From: Lewinella sp038528965
GTDB taxonomy: Bacteria > Bacteroidota > Bacteroidia > Chitinophagales > Saprospiraceae
Length of the DNA stretch: 64,000 bases
Direction of reading: 5' to 3'
Assembly (NCBI GenBank): GCA_038528965.1
Contig: JBCBEC010000025.1
Coordinates: forward strand, 1 to 64,000
The position numbers and the translations under genes were made by a program. This document shows, in pieces, positions 27,021 to 36,962 of this stretch (its first letter is position 1; each line of letters starts with the position of its first letter). The notes below the pieces were generated by a model. That model saw only the letters and a program-made list of their open reading frames with translations, had not been told where the DNA came from and made no database searches.

Positions 27021-27052
27021 AATGAAAATTAATTCATAGCGCTACCATTACC

Positions 27053-30000
27053 CTACGGCTCCACCTTCCGCGGCAAGCGGTCCGTCATAATCTGTACGCC
27101 TAGTTTGCGGCCTTGGTTGTTGATTTCGCGCAGGCGTTCTGCTAGTAGCGTATCCAGCGCATTTAACTCCGTTTGCAGCTCAGCAGAAACGGCCTGGTAA
27201 ACCTCCTCCGCAGAGTCAGTGGGGCGATAATCACCGCGCTGCTGATCCGCCATGAGAAAGGCCAGGCGATTGTTAATGCGGATACCGTAGTTGAGTGGAT
27301 CCTGGCGGCTCTGGTTCTTGGTCATGTGGATATTATTCTCAATGACGCTCATGTCCTTGTTGAGCTGATCGCAGAGTTGGAGGATACCTTCGTAATCGGG
27401 CTTATCCGCCAACTTGCCTTTGAAGTAATTGATGTCTTCGCGTAGGCTGTTGATATCAACCATGGCCTGGTGGGCTTCACTTACCCGGTCACGGACTTTG
27501 AGTAAGAAAGCCAGCTGCGCCTCATAATCTTCTTGGGTGGTTTCCAAACGAGGATCGGCCAGGATTTCAAAGCTGGTAGCTGATTCTTCTTCACCTACTC
27601 GCAAAATAGCGCGGTAGTTGCCGGGTACGGCTTTGGGGCCGCGGTTGGGCGAGGAATAGAGGATCATACCATCAAACTCTTTAAAGCCTGGGTAGCGCAT
27701 ATCCCAAACGAAGCGATTCTCTTCGTCCTTTATCTTCAGCTTTTGCTTTTTATCCTTCGCATCTGAACTAAAGGTCTGGATGGTTTGCCCTTTCATATCC
27801 TGGATCTCTAACGAAACCCGCTGGCCCTCGTGGTCATTGACAAAGAAGTTGAAAAGCACACCATTAGGATGGTTCTCTCCGGCCAAACGAAGACTAGCGT
27901 CACCACGCCGGCCACCCTGCGCCATGCGGTAGGCTGGTTTAGGTTCGTAGAGGTGGTGAGGCGCATTGGCTACTGTTTTGTCCAGTTGACGGACTGGCCC
28001 CAGGTCATCAATCATCCAAAAGCTACGGCCGTGGGTAGCCGCAATCAGGCTCTCACCGTGGATACGTAAATCGCGTATAGCGGTGATGGGTAGATTTAAC
28101 TGAAACGGCTGCCAATTGACTCCATCATCAAAGGAGATGTACATGCCCCACTCGGTACCGGCGTACAAGAGGCCCGGGCGTACCGGATCAGCTCGCAAGG
28201 CACGAGTGTAGTAGTTGGCAGGAATACCGTTGACAATCTTGGTCCAGGTTTTACCGTAGTCGGTCGTTTTGTAGAGGTAGGGTTGGTAGTCACCAAACTT
28301 GTAGTGCGTCGCGGCCAGGTAAGCTCCACCTTCCTGGAAAGGGTGCACATCAATGCAGTTCATCATATTCAGGCGGGGCGAATCCTTAGGAGTCACATCC
28401 GTCCAGGTCTTACCATTATCGCGGCTCACGTGGACGAGGCCGTCGTCACTACCGGTCCAGATGACCCCAGGCTCCAGCGTGGACTCAGCGATAGCGAAGA
28501 TGTTGGCATAGAATTCGGCACCCGTATTATCCTGGGTAATGGGGCCACCAGAAGACCTGATTGTCTCGGGGTCATTACGCGTCAAATCCGGGCTGATGAC
28601 TTCCCAGCTTTGTCCTTCGTTCGTGGTAACGTGTACGTAATTTGAAGTCGCGTACAATCGGTTGGGATCGTTGGGACTGAACATGACGGGGAAATTCCAA
28701 TTGAAGCGATACTTCATCACCTCAGCGCCAGAACCGGCGGGGTTATCAGGATAAACATTTACCGAACGAGTCTGCCCAGTACGATGGTCTTTACGCATCA
28801 TGTAACCCTTGTAGGTGCCACCGTACACGATGTCGTTATTTTCCGGATCAGGGGCCAAGTGGGCACTCTCACCACCGGCAGAAGGCTCCCAGTCTTTTTC
28901 CGTAATCGACCCACCCGCCGAACGGTGCAGGATACGGACTGTGCTATTATCCTGCTGCGCTCCGTAGATGCGGAAAGGGAAGTGGTTATCAGTGGTAACA
29001 CGGTAAAACTGTGAGGTGGGTTGGTTGTAATAAGTAGTCCAATTTTCACCAGCGTCAAAACTCACTTGTGCTCCACCATCGTCGGCTACCGCCATGCGGT
29101 TATTGTTGTGTGGATCAATCCACAGGTCGTGGTGGTCACCGTGTGGCGTTTGGATGCGTTCGAAGGTTTTGCCGCCATCATTGGAGCGCCAGAAACCTAC
29201 GTTCAGCACGTATACGCGATCTTCATTTTGGGTATCGGCATAGATACGGCTATAGTACCAGGCGCGTTGACGCAAATTGCGGTTGGTACTCGTGCGCGTC
29301 CAGGTCTCACCGGCATCATCCGACCGAAAGACACCACCTTCTTGCGCCTCAATGATTGCCCAAACACGGTCTGAGTTGAGTGGGGAAACGGTTACCCCAA
29401 TAATGCCAATGGTACCCTTTGGTAAGCCCGGGCGGTTAGTCAGCTTCGTCCAGGTATTTCCACTATCGGTACTTTTCCAGAGATGACTATCCGAGCCACC
29501 ACTGTCCATCCGATAGCCGTTGCGCTTGATCTGCCAGGTAGAGGCGTACATGATGCGCGGATTATTGGGATCAAAAGTGACATCCACGGAGCCCGCTTTA
29601 TCGCTGACGTAGAGAATCTTTTCCCAGGTCTGACCACCATCCTGTGAGCGATACAATCCACGCTCCTCGTTGGGAATCCAGAGATTTCCCATAGCGGCTA
29701 CATAGACCACATCGGGATTAGTAGGGTGTACAATAATTCGGCCAATGTGCTCGGTGCCTTTTAGGCCAATAGAAGACCAGGTTTCCCCTGCATCCGTAGA
29801 ACGCCAGAGGCCGTTACCTGAAGACACATTACCGCGCACAGTCTGCTCACCTTCACCTACGTAAATTACATTGGGATCACTCGGCGCCACTGCTACCGCA
29901 CCAATGGAGCCGCCGAAATAGCCATCGGAAATACAGGACCAGCTGTTGCCACCGTCGATGGTTTTCCAGACACCGCCACCAGCGGTACCCATGTAGTAAA

Positions 30001-30187
30001 GATTAGACTGGCCAATCACCCCTTGCACGGTACCAGCGCGCCCCCCACGGAAAGGGCCTACCAGACGCCATTGCATGGTATTGTACAGGGATTCGTCAAA
30101 ACCGGTAGCAGAAGAGGAATTGTTTTGAGCTTGAAGAGAAGGTAGCCAAAGTAAGGTCATAAATAGGCAAAAGAGTACTCTTTTCAT
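27053..30187 (-). CDS. exported Asp-box (BNR/sortilin-like) beta-propeller protein
   Basis: About 1044 residues from the ATG at 30185-30187, which starts a clean signal peptide (VLFCLFMTLLWLPSLQAQ); an upstream TTG would add 13 unlikely residues. At least ten Asp-box motifs S-x-D-x-G-x-T-W recur (TIDGGNSW, STDAGETW, SQDGGQTW, STDSGNTW, SDDAGETW, SRDNGKTW, SFDDGVNW), building a VPS10/sortilin-like propeller over ~40-730. A C-terminal ~300-residue part holds a beta domain (ENRFVWDMRYPGFKEFDGMIL) and a helical end. Members are called glycosyl hydrolases or sortilin-like in databases, but no catalytic residues are proven. No T9SS tail. Confidence 0.8.
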   Translation of the reverse strand: MKRVLFCLFMTLLWLPSLQAQNNSSSATGFDESLYNTMQWRLVGPFRGGRAGTVQGVIGQSNLYYMGTAGGGVWKTIDGGNSWSCISDGYFGGSIGAVAVAPSDPNVIYVGEGEQTVRGNVSSGNGLWRSTDAGETWSSIGLKGTEHIGRIIVHPTNPDVVYVAAMGNLWIPNEERGLYRSQDGGQTWEKILYVSDKAGSVDVTFDPNNPRIMYASTWQIKRNGYRMDSGGSDSHLWKSTDSGNTWTKLTNRPGLPKGTIGIIGVTVSPLNSDRVWAIIEAQEGGVFRSDDAGETWTRTSTNRNLRQRAWYYSRIYADTQNEDRVYVLNVGFWRSNDGGKTFERIQTPHGDHHDLWIDPHNNNRMAVADDGGAQVSFDAGENWTTYYNQPTSQFYRVTTDNHFPFRIYGAQQDNSTVRILHRSAGGSITEKDWEPSAGGESAHLAPDPENNDIVYGGTYKGYMMRKDHRTGQTRSVNVYPDNPAGSGAEVMKYRFNWNFPVMFSPNDPNRLYATSNYVHVTTNEGQSWEVISPDLTRNDPETIRSSGGPITQDNTGAEFYANIFAIAESTLEPGVIWTGSDDGLVHVSRDNGKTWTDVTPKDSPRLNMMNCIDVHPFQEGGAYLAATHYKFGDYQPYLYKTTDYGKTWTKIVNGIPANYYTRALRADPVRPGLLYAGTEWGMYISFDDGVNWQPFQLNLPITAIRDLRIHGESLIAATHGRSFWMIDDLGPVRQLDKTVANAPHHLYEPKPAYRMAQGGRRGDASLRLAGENHPNGVLFNFFVNDHEGQRVSLEIQDMKGQTIQTFSSDAKDKKQKLKIKDEENRFVWDMRYPGFKEFDGMILYSSPNRGPKAVPGNYRAILRVGEEESATSFEILADPRLETTQEDYEAQLAFLLKVRDRVSEAHQAMVDINSLREDINYFKGKLADKPDYEGILQLCDQLNKDMSVIENNIHMTKNQSRQDPLNYGIRINNRLAFLMADQQRGDYRPTDSAEEVYQAVSAELQTELNALDTLLAERLREINNQGRKLGVQIMTDRLPRKVEP

Positions 30188-30325
30188 CGTATGGGAATGT
30201 TGGTTTGGGCACCATTTAAGATGCATATCGTTCTCCCATACAAGATGAGGAAATTATTTGAAGAGGGAGGCCTCTGGAACATTCTTATTAAGCCAACTAC
30301 CTATCTAGAGAAGTCACCTATTGTA

Positions 30326-31942
30326 TCAGATTTTCTTTTTCAAATCCCTAATTATTTCCTCTACTTCTTCTTGGTCTCCGTCTCTGATTCCACCGCCCAG
30401 ATCCAAGTATTTTTGGTAGTCCCCAATAGCTTGCATATACTTTTCTAGCTTTTTATAAGCGAAGCCCCTGTTATAGAAAGTGTCGGCGTCATCTGATTTA
30501 AGTCGGATTGCCTCCGTATAATCCGTTATCGCCTCAATTAAATTCCCTTGTTTTCTATGGGCAAGTCCTCGGTTATAATAAGATTCAGAATTATTAGGCT
30601 CAAGACGAATAGATGCTGTATAGTCCTTTATTGCCGCCGCATAATCCCCTTTTTGCTTTAAGGCATTTCCTCTGTTGTTATAAGCTATTTGGTAATTTGG
30701 ATCAATCCGTAATACTTCCGTGTAATCAGCTATAGCTCCCGCTAAATCGCCCTGTTCTTTACGAATAATGCCTCGGTTATTATAGGCCGATTCATAATTA
30801 GGATTAAGACGAATAGCCTCATTGTAGTCGGCTATAGCTCCAGAGAAATCTCCTTGATTTTTACGGGTAATCCCACGATTATTATAAGCAGCAGCATAAT
30901 CAGGATTGATTTCTATAGCTTTAGTGTAGTCTGCTATGGCTCCCGCTTTATCACCTCGCTTGCCGAGTACGATTGCTCTGTTAAAATAGGCTAAAGAATA
31001 GTCACCTTTTAGACGAATAGCCTCCGTATAATCCGCCAGTGCGCCTGCAGAATCACCTTGCATATCGCGGGCATTCCCACGATTGTTATAGGCTACGGCC
31101 TCATCTGGTTTAATGCGAATAGCTTCACTGTAATCTGCTATGGCTCCTATCACATCGCCTTGCTCATAACGAGCAACACCCCGATTAATGTACGAATCAG
31201 TATCACTGGGCTTAATGCGAATTGCTTCCGTATAATCCCTTAAAGCCCCCGCTAAATCGCCCTGTGCTTTACGTTCAATCCCACGATTGTAGTAAGCTTG
31301 ACTATAATCTGGTCTTAGGCGAATAGCTTGGGTGTAACAATAAATTTCATCATCACTATCTTCACTATTTAGGCCTCTTTCAAACCACTCTTGAGCAGTC
31401 AGCGTAGTCTCCTCTATTTCAGGTGCATTACTAGCAGCAGTCTGTTGCTGTAATACTTTTCTTTTCACTGCCGTAGATATAGGATGGAGGATAGTATCCA
31501 AGGCCACATTAAGCCGCTCTTTCCTTAACTTACTCATCGCCGCATCAAAATACTCTGCGGGCACACTAAGGCCATTGTATTTTTTGAGGGTAGCTAATTG
31601 CCCCGTCAGGTATTTTTCGATAGAAGGCGTACCAAAACTAAAGCCTTCTAAAAACAGGGGCACAATATTCCGTTTGGTCTCAATGGCGTATTCGATTTCA
31701 CGACGTAGCCAATCACCCGGTTGAGCGCAACGCTCCAGTGCCGAAGGTGTAAGGATAACCAGAAAATGCGCACGTCCCTTAATATTTTGTGTTATGATCT
31801 GCTCGAAATCCCCACTTTTGATACTATCGTAATCAAAGAAGACATCAAAACCGTGCATGGTCAGATCCTTATAAATGGCGAGTGCCCAGGGCGTATTGGT
31901 GCGACGATAACTGATGAATATGGTTTTTTCTATGCGCTGCAT
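30326..31942 (-). CDS. TIR-domain protein with TPR array
   Basis: A 538-residue cytoplasmic protein. The TIR domain is at ~5-140 (IFISYRRTNTPWALAIYKDL, DVFFDYDSIKSGDF, LVILTPSALERC, WLRREIEYAIETKRNIVPLFLEG); Glu82 or Glu84 in the helix after Trp78 is placed like the NADase glutamate. Residues ~184-530 are nine to ten 34-residue TPRs with YNNRG-x-x-x-x-x-G-D signatures. TIR-TPR proteins occur in bacterial immune systems as NAD-depleting effectors, but the partner needed for a known system is not next to it. Its activity is inferred. Confidence 0.85.
   Translation of the reverse strand: MQRIEKTIFISYRRTNTPWALAIYKDLTMHGFDVFFDYDSIKSGDFEQIITQNIKGRAHFLVILTPSALERCAQPGDWLRREIEYAIETKRNIVPLFLEGFSFGTPSIEKYLTGQLATLKKYNGLSVPAEYFDAAMSKLRKERLNVALDTILHPISTAVKRKVLQQQTAASNAPEIEETTLTAQEWFERGLNSEDSDDEIYCYTQAIRLRPDYSQAYYNRGIERKAQGDLAGALRDYTEAIRIKPSDTDSYINRGVARYEQGDVIGAIADYSEAIRIKPDEAVAYNNRGNARDMQGDSAGALADYTEAIRLKGDYSLAYFNRAIVLGKRGDKAGAIADYTKAIEINPDYAAAYNNRGITRKNQGDFSGAIADYNEAIRLNPNYESAYNNRGIIRKEQGDLAGAIADYTEVLRIDPNYQIAYNNRGNALKQKGDYAAAIKDYTASIRLEPNNSESYYNRGLAHRKQGNLIEAITDYTEAIRLKSDDADTFYNRGFAYKKLEKYMQAIGDYQKYLDLGGGIRDGDQEEVEEIIRDLKKKI
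30352..31393 (-). repeat. 102-base coding repeats of the TPR array
   Basis: The DNA shows a 102-base period with near-copies of units encoding AIADYTEAIRL and AYNNRG. This reflects protein repeats, and the similarity between central units is high enough to allow unit gain or loss by recombination. Confidence 0.7.
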
Positions 31943-32213
31943 TTGGACTTGATTATCGTTTTAGGGTAGAGTTGGATCACCAGTTGATACTGGTTGTATA
32001 AAGAAACTCAAAAAATTGAAAATCAGTCACAAAACATGAATGGTATCCGCAATACAAGCTATTATCGATAGGAAACACGTCTCCATTGAATCACAAAGGT
32101 GGCCAGCTCTGAGAGCTTGGTTTTCATGACAGACAAGACAAACAATCAACACGATTTACTAGCAAAACTCGATAAGGCTGGTCCGCACCTTGAAGTCATT
32201 GCCCAGCCCCTCT

Positions 32214-33647
32214 CTAGTACACCTCAAGTTCTAGCATGTTGTATTTATTGGCAAGGGCTTCTATATCGGCATCGCTCTCCTTCAAATGCTGGTCAAAAAA
32301 AGACCTGGTTAGCTCACGCGTAATTTCAATAGCCAAAGTAGGATCAATCTCGCCAGCCTGACTCAATGCTTGCAAAGGCACCATGAATGGGATATCCATG
32401 AAGTTGCTGTGTCCCGACTGGAGGATTTTACCTTCGTAGAAGACAGACTGGCTTTTGTTTACATAAGCATGCTGGTTCAGATCTTCGTGATCAGCCGGCC
32501 AGTCGGCGGAGAGGAACAGAAAGGGTTGCTGGAAAGTCGTATCCACGATGCGGCCCCACTGGACACCATCCAGATTAGCGCCTGCCTTAATGCGCTTATC
32601 GGAAAGAAGGGCTTCCCCCGCTGAGCCACCACCACGGGAATGACCAAAGACGCCGATACGAGCTAAGTCTAATTTACCCTCGAATGGTCCATCGGCATTC
32701 CATTGCTCCAACTCATTGACAATGTCCATGATATCTGCTGCCCAGCGTTCTTCCATACCACGGACAAAGTAATTGAGCAGTCCATTGCGTACAATAGGGT
32801 GCCGCTCTTCAAACGAAACTTCGTTTTTGAACGCTTCTACCACAGGCTCCATTAAGTGCCAAGTATTGGATTCAATTTTGCTGGCGTACTCGTAATCAAA
32901 ATAGGCTTCTGATCCGTCCAGAAAAGTCGTCCCGGTGCTTTCATAGGTATGATTAAGTGCAAAGATCACATAACCATGGCTCGCCAAGTCTGATAAAAGG
33001 GCGTAGTAACTATTGGCTTTAGAATTATAACCATGGGAAAAGATGAGCACTGGGAATTGCTCATTGGCGATGGAAGCATCCCGATAAACATTGGTTTCCA
33101 CCTTATCTAAATAATTCAACATGGAAGGCTGCAAACCGTACTTTCTTGCAAAGCCATTGCGCCCAGCCACATCCACATAAGGATCCATTTCTCCACTGGT
33201 TTCCTTAGATGGATACCATACTTTGATCATGAAATTTCGGGTATCCGTCTCGTCGGCGGTAATGACCTCTTCTCTATCTAGCTCCAGCAACAAATCAGTA
33301 GTACCTACCGTAAATTGGCCCGTGGTAGCAGGTAGTTTAAAAACCGGGAGAAGGGATGGTAGCGCAATTGCCAATACCAGTAAAAGTGCCAAGCCTACAC
33401 CTTTAAATACTTTGAGTAGCACGGAGGGCTGCTGCCTTGGTTCGCGAACGGCGGCTATCATTGCAATGAGCCAAATGAGATAAGCGGGGATCATTTGCCA
33501 GCGCGCACCTTCGAACGCGAGATGGCCAACAAGCATTGCTGCTAACAGGCCAACAGCATAGGCCTTGTTCATTATTTTTCCGGTGAAGACTTGAAATACG
33601 AGATAGGTAGATGATGCTATCAAAAGCAGCAATTCCAGATTTTGCAT
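32214..33647 (-). CDS. membrane-anchored alpha/beta hydrolase (PAF-acetylhydrolase-like)
   Basis: A 477-residue protein with four hydrophobic helices in the first ~105 residues, then an alpha/beta hydrolase fold. The nucleophile elbow is GHSRGGGSAGEAL; the oxyanion segment is FPVLIFSHGYNSKANSYYALLSDLASHGYVIF. A C-terminal histidine is near GHSNFMD. The pattern fits the dienelactone/PAF-acetylhydrolase group of lipases and esterases. The catalytic part probably lies in the periplasm. Substrate unknown. No operon partner. Confidence 0.8.
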   Translation of the reverse strand: MQNLELLLLIASSTYLVFQVFTGKIMNKAYAVGLLAAMLVGHLAFEGARWQMIPAYLIWLIAMIAAVREPRQQPSVLLKVFKGVGLALLLVLAIALPSLLPVFKLPATTGQFTVGTTDLLLELDREEVITADETDTRNFMIKVWYPSKETSGEMDPYVDVAGRNGFARKYGLQPSMLNYLDKVETNVYRDASIANEQFPVLIFSHGYNSKANSYYALLSDLASHGYVIFALNHTYESTGTTFLDGSEAYFDYEYASKIESNTWHLMEPVVEAFKNEVSFEERHPIVRNGLLNYFVRGMEERWAADIMDIVNELEQWNADGPFEGKLDLARIGVFGHSRGGGSAGEALLSDKRIKAGANLDGVQWGRIVDTTFQQPFLFLSADWPADHEDLNQHAYVNKSQSVFYEGKILQSGHSNFMDIPFMVPLQALSQAGEIDPTLAIEITRELTRSFFDQHLKESDADIEALANKYNMLELEVY

Positions 33648-33800
33648 GTACTTTTTCTTGGATTAAGGACAGCAAGCGTGGTACTGAGATAGACTAACCA
33701 AACATCTAGTTATCAACTTGCCGCTTAGTTGATGACACTAGTTCGCTTTCTGGTGTATTGCTCTGCTATTTTCTTCCGCTTGAGCGCAGAAAGACCTTAA

Positions 33801-34271
33801 CTAACGCAGGAATAAATAGAGTAAGTAGGCAACCGCCAGCAGTCGGACAATGATACTATACCAGGAATACTTAAGCTTTCCCTTTTCCACCGTTAACGGA
33901 AGGGCGTCCTGGCTGTCCCACGCTGGATTACGCTGCATGCCAAATTGAAAGTGTAACTGTTCCTTCGTCTTGATTTGCAATACCTGCCCTGCTCCCCAAA
34001 AGCTATCAAACAAAACAAGCGTGGCCTTCTCGATATCGTCTAGCTTGATTAACCAATCACCGCAGCTGATATTTTTGTCCGTCAAGATAATCACCGCGCG
34101 CTTTGAAACCACCCACTTGGCGCCTCGCTCAATTTGTTCCTCCCCTTTGACGCGGGTTCCTTTACAGGCATCGGCGGCTAGAACCGTTTCTGCTGGATAT
34201 TTAGCCTCATATTTCCTGCGTACTCGGTTCGTTCCGTAAATAAAATCGGTAATTTGTTTCTGGAGCTGCAT
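33801..34271 (-). CDS. hypothetical protein with a C-terminal membrane segment
   Basis: A 156-residue protein. Residues ~45-125 look like a PH-like beta barrel (AKWVVSKRAVIILTDKNISCGDWLIKLDDIEKATLVLF). A single hydrophobic helix ends the chain (IIVRLLAVAYLLYLFLR), suggesting a tail-anchored protein facing the cytoplasm. I cannot name the family. It starts 45 bases after the stop of the fusion enzyme upstream, so co-transcription is possible. Confidence 0.6.
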   Translation of the reverse strand: MQLQKQITDFIYGTNRVRRKYEAKYPAETVLAADACKGTRVKGEEQIERGAKWVVSKRAVIILTDKNISCGDWLIKLDDIEKATLVLFDSFWGAGQVLQIKTKEQLHFQFGMQRNPAWDSQDALPLTVEKGKLKYSWYSIIVRLLAVAYLLYLFLR

Positions 34272-34316
34272 GTGTCAAAATCTTTACAAGAACTGATTAT
34301 CAAATATTCAACCTGC

Positions 34317-36959
34317 TTAAGAAGATAAGCCAACCCTCACCTTCCAATCTACCTTAAGCACCAGTTTTCGCGATAGCTTAGGGCAACAAAGATGCAGCAT
34401 TCGCTCCATTTCGCTGGGTTTCAAACCTTCGTGTAGAAAAAGCTCTTCAGGAATCGGTAAATCCGCCAGATCATTCATCACATCCAGGTTTCGAATTCCG
34501 TAAGTGCGTAAAGTCAATTCAATCGTTTGCTCCGCGATTTGCGCTTGACGCACAATGTAGCTCAACGCTCCTACCAAGTCACCGTCACGGACTGGGTTGA
34601 GGTGAGCCGTTTGCAGCAATTCTTCCCAGTAAACCGAACCCAGTTCTGCTTTTACAATGCCACAAACAACTGGTAATATTACACCACCACTCATCGCTAC
34701 TTTATCGAAGCGAAGATGATTGAGATGTAAAGGGTGGACGTTGCGAAAGAAATGACAATACAAACTACTTTGTGACAAATCCAGCATGCTGGTTATGTCG
34801 TGCCGAATTAAAGAAGCATTCCGCAGTTGATCCGCGGTAAGCGTATTTTCTGAGGAAGGGACCGCTAAGATTTGCTGCTCAATAGCCAGTTGCTCTTCGC
34901 TCAGAGGCACCTCTAAAAAGCGTTCCGGAATCGGTGCAATAGTAGCCGGGATCTCAAAGGCATCAAAGAGCGATCTGCGTCTCATTTGTAAGACCAGCTC
35001 CTCGTGTTGATTGCTGATATTGATCTTACTTTCCACGATAACGTATGCCCCGTTGGAACTAGGCGTCATACGCGTGATACACATTTCCACCGCGAAGGTA
35101 TCTCCACTGTAGGCTGGCCTAATCTGACGACCGTCCAGTACCCCCAAATGGTACTTGCTGTAGCTCGAAAAACAGTCTACCACCTGAGCGATACCGTAAT
35201 GAATCATCGCCTGGTAAGGAATAGGGTGCTTCTTAAAACCAAGCTTTCGGGTGAAGACCGCATCGTTTTCAATCCGCTGGCAGTTGTAGCTTAGGCTCTT
35301 CCACTGGCTCACCCAAGCTTCATCAATAGTCATATGATTTTTGGGTGCCAACACTTGCCCCACATGAAAACGAACGTCCGCTTGCTTTTGCAGCGCCGTA
35401 GCCGTTAACGTGTGAAAGGTATCTTGAACTGTAGTGCTAATCCGGCGATTGAGATCATGCTCCATGTTTTTGATAAAAGGAGGAGCCAGTAGTTCGCCAC
35501 TGGGGTGAACGTACATTCCTTCCCCATTTTGGTAGTAATCCTCTACCATAGTATTAAGTCGCTGATGTTCGCTTGCACTAATGCCAAAGACTTCATTAAC
35601 AATGGCAAGATGCCGTTCGTGGAGAACATACTTGGCATCAAAACCTTGTGCTCTTCCCCAGTGTGCTTCCTTGCGGCAACCCTCATAATCCTCTACATCA
35701 GTGCAAGGCGCGTCGATCGCCGGTAGTCCAAAAGACTTGGCAGCCCAAGCCACTTGGGTGCGAGCAAATTTCTTATTGTTTTCGTTAATCACCGAATGGA
35801 TATCCGCGGCTAGGTCAGCGTGCCCCCAGGAAAATGCACAGATCCGTGCTGACGCACCAGCAATGGCCCTCGCCTCCAGAATAGCCGCTGCCGTTTCGAC
35901 AATTGGGATCAACTTAAAATGCCCTACCGGAAGCTGATTTCGTTTTTCTACTTCCTCCAGCCTTTTCTCTATATAGTGGATATCCTCCGGGCTACGGAGC
36001 ATGGGCAAAAGGAAGCCCGTTATTTTAGTAGTGTAGGACAGTGCCAAGTCCTTCTCAAACGCTACCTCATCGCGGTGGCTGTTGATCCGGATAAAAATGG
36101 GTTTATCAAAAGAGACCTCATCCTGCATAAACTGCTGAATATTCGCTCGTCCTGCCTCTTTTTTATCCGGTGGGCAGCTATCTTCCAGGTCCAACACAAA
36201 CCAATCGGCCTGTGCGTAATGATATATTTTATCAAATGAGCTGGCCTTGTAACTGAGCAAAAACATGACCGAGCGCGGCGGCTTGGCGAAGGCATCATAC
36301 ACGAATGGCCCACCTTTATCCTTTAGCATTCCCAACTGGACGGCCCGATGTTTGATCTGATTAGCATAAAGCCCCACGCGGAGGACCTGTTGGGTAGTAA
36401 GGTCTAAAATAGTAGAGTGGGGTGGCTCAAAGGAGCGTTGGGTTTTCGCAATGAAGGCATCATCTTCAATAACGTGATCCACGGCATCCAACATTTCTTG
36501 GGGCGCCTGCGCAATCTTTTGAACAATGGATTGCCCCGAGGGGTTGGCACTGGTAATCATTAGTAGCATATCCTGCTCGTAGCAGTATTCCGCTAGTTCG
36601 ACAATCGGTTTACCAGCGTTAAAGAAGCAGCCTATTTTACCTTCTTTACTGGCTAGAGACGGGAGCTTTTTGAAGAGTGGATGTTCCGTATTTGCGTAGT
36701 CGATCACCCCCATCGGGTATTTGATCATACACATAGCCGTGCGAAAATGGGAACGGCACAAAGCCTTATAAATGGCTGGTGTAGCAGCTAGTCCGATCGT
36801 TTTTACTTCGGGCCGTTGCTTGATTTCAAAGATCTTCTCTACGCCTTTAGCGGTGGCCCCCATAAGTAGATAGCCCGTTACCGCAGGAATCATCAAGACC
36901 CCATCGTTTCGTAAGATTTGTGCAAGTTGTTCGGTAGTAATAGGTGGTTGTGGGTTCAT
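34317..36959 (-). CDS. four-domain fusion: YrdC/Sua5-like, CitE-like lyase, two MaoC-like hot-dog domains
   Basis: An 880-residue protein. Residues ~5-205 match the YrdC/Sua5 fold (IFEIKQRP and ITSANPSGQ), but the usual PTETVYGL reads PAVTGYLL. Residues ~225-490 match HpcH/HpaI/CitE acyl-CoA lyases (FVLDLEDSCPPDKK, IFIRINSHRDE, IPIVETAAAILEARAI, FSWGHADLAADI). Residues ~525-680 and ~700-870 look like two MaoC-type hot-dog domains, the arrangement of mesaconyl-CoA hydratase. The lyase-plus-hydratase pairing fits C-C bond cleavage and hydration of beta-hydroxyacyl-CoA or methylmalyl-CoA-type substrates. It follows a quinone oxidoreductase gene with a 3-base gap. The YrdC part may bind a nucleotide or carbamoyl-type ligand. 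Substrate inferred only. Confidence 0.8.
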   Translation of the reverse strand: MNPQPPITTEQLAQILRNDGVLMIPAVTGYLLMGATAKGVEKIFEIKQRPEVKTIGLAATPAIYKALCRSHFRTAMCMIKYPMGVIDYANTEHPLFKKLPSLASKEGKIGCFFNAGKPIVELAEYCYEQDMLLMITSANPSGQSIVQKIAQAPQEMLDAVDHVIEDDAFIAKTQRSFEPPHSTILDLTTQQVLRVGLYANQIKHRAVQLGMLKDKGGPFVYDAFAKPPRSVMFLLSYKASSFDKIYHYAQADWFVLDLEDSCPPDKKEAGRANIQQFMQDEVSFDKPIFIRINSHRDEVAFEKDLALSYTTKITGFLLPMLRSPEDIHYIEKRLEEVEKRNQLPVGHFKLIPIVETAAAILEARAIAGASARICAFSWGHADLAADIHSVINENNKKFARTQVAWAAKSFGLPAIDAPCTDVEDYEGCRKEAHWGRAQGFDAKYVLHERHLAIVNEVFGISASEHQRLNTMVEDYYQNGEGMYVHPSGELLAPPFIKNMEHDLNRRISTTVQDTFHTLTATALQKQADVRFHVGQVLAPKNHMTIDEAWVSQWKSLSYNCQRIENDAVFTRKLGFKKHPIPYQAMIHYGIAQVVDCFSSYSKYHLGVLDGRQIRPAYSGDTFAVEMCITRMTPSSNGAYVIVESKINISNQHEELVLQMRRRSLFDAFEIPATIAPIPERFLEVPLSEEQLAIEQQILAVPSSENTLTADQLRNASLIRHDITSMLDLSQSSLYCHFFRNVHPLHLNHLRFDKVAMSGGVILPVVCGIVKAELGSVYWEELLQTAHLNPVRDGDLVGALSYIVRQAQIAEQTIELTLRTYGIRNLDVMNDLADLPIPEELFLHEGLKPSEMERMLHLCCPKLSRKLVLKVDWKVRVGLSS

Positions 36960-36962
36960 GGT

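Noticed and set aside
30352..31393. Regular ~102-base repeats that could be taken for a CRISPR-like or satellite array
   Set aside because: They are in frame with a TPR protein and the period equals 34 codons; repeats are coding, not spacers and direct repeats.
32126..32323. Rightward frame of ~66 codons with a protein-like start (MTDKTNNQHDLLAKLD)
   Set aside because: Its second half overlaps the well-supported 3' end of the leftward alpha/beta hydrolase, and it has no family features. It could be a gene remnant, but I cannot support it.
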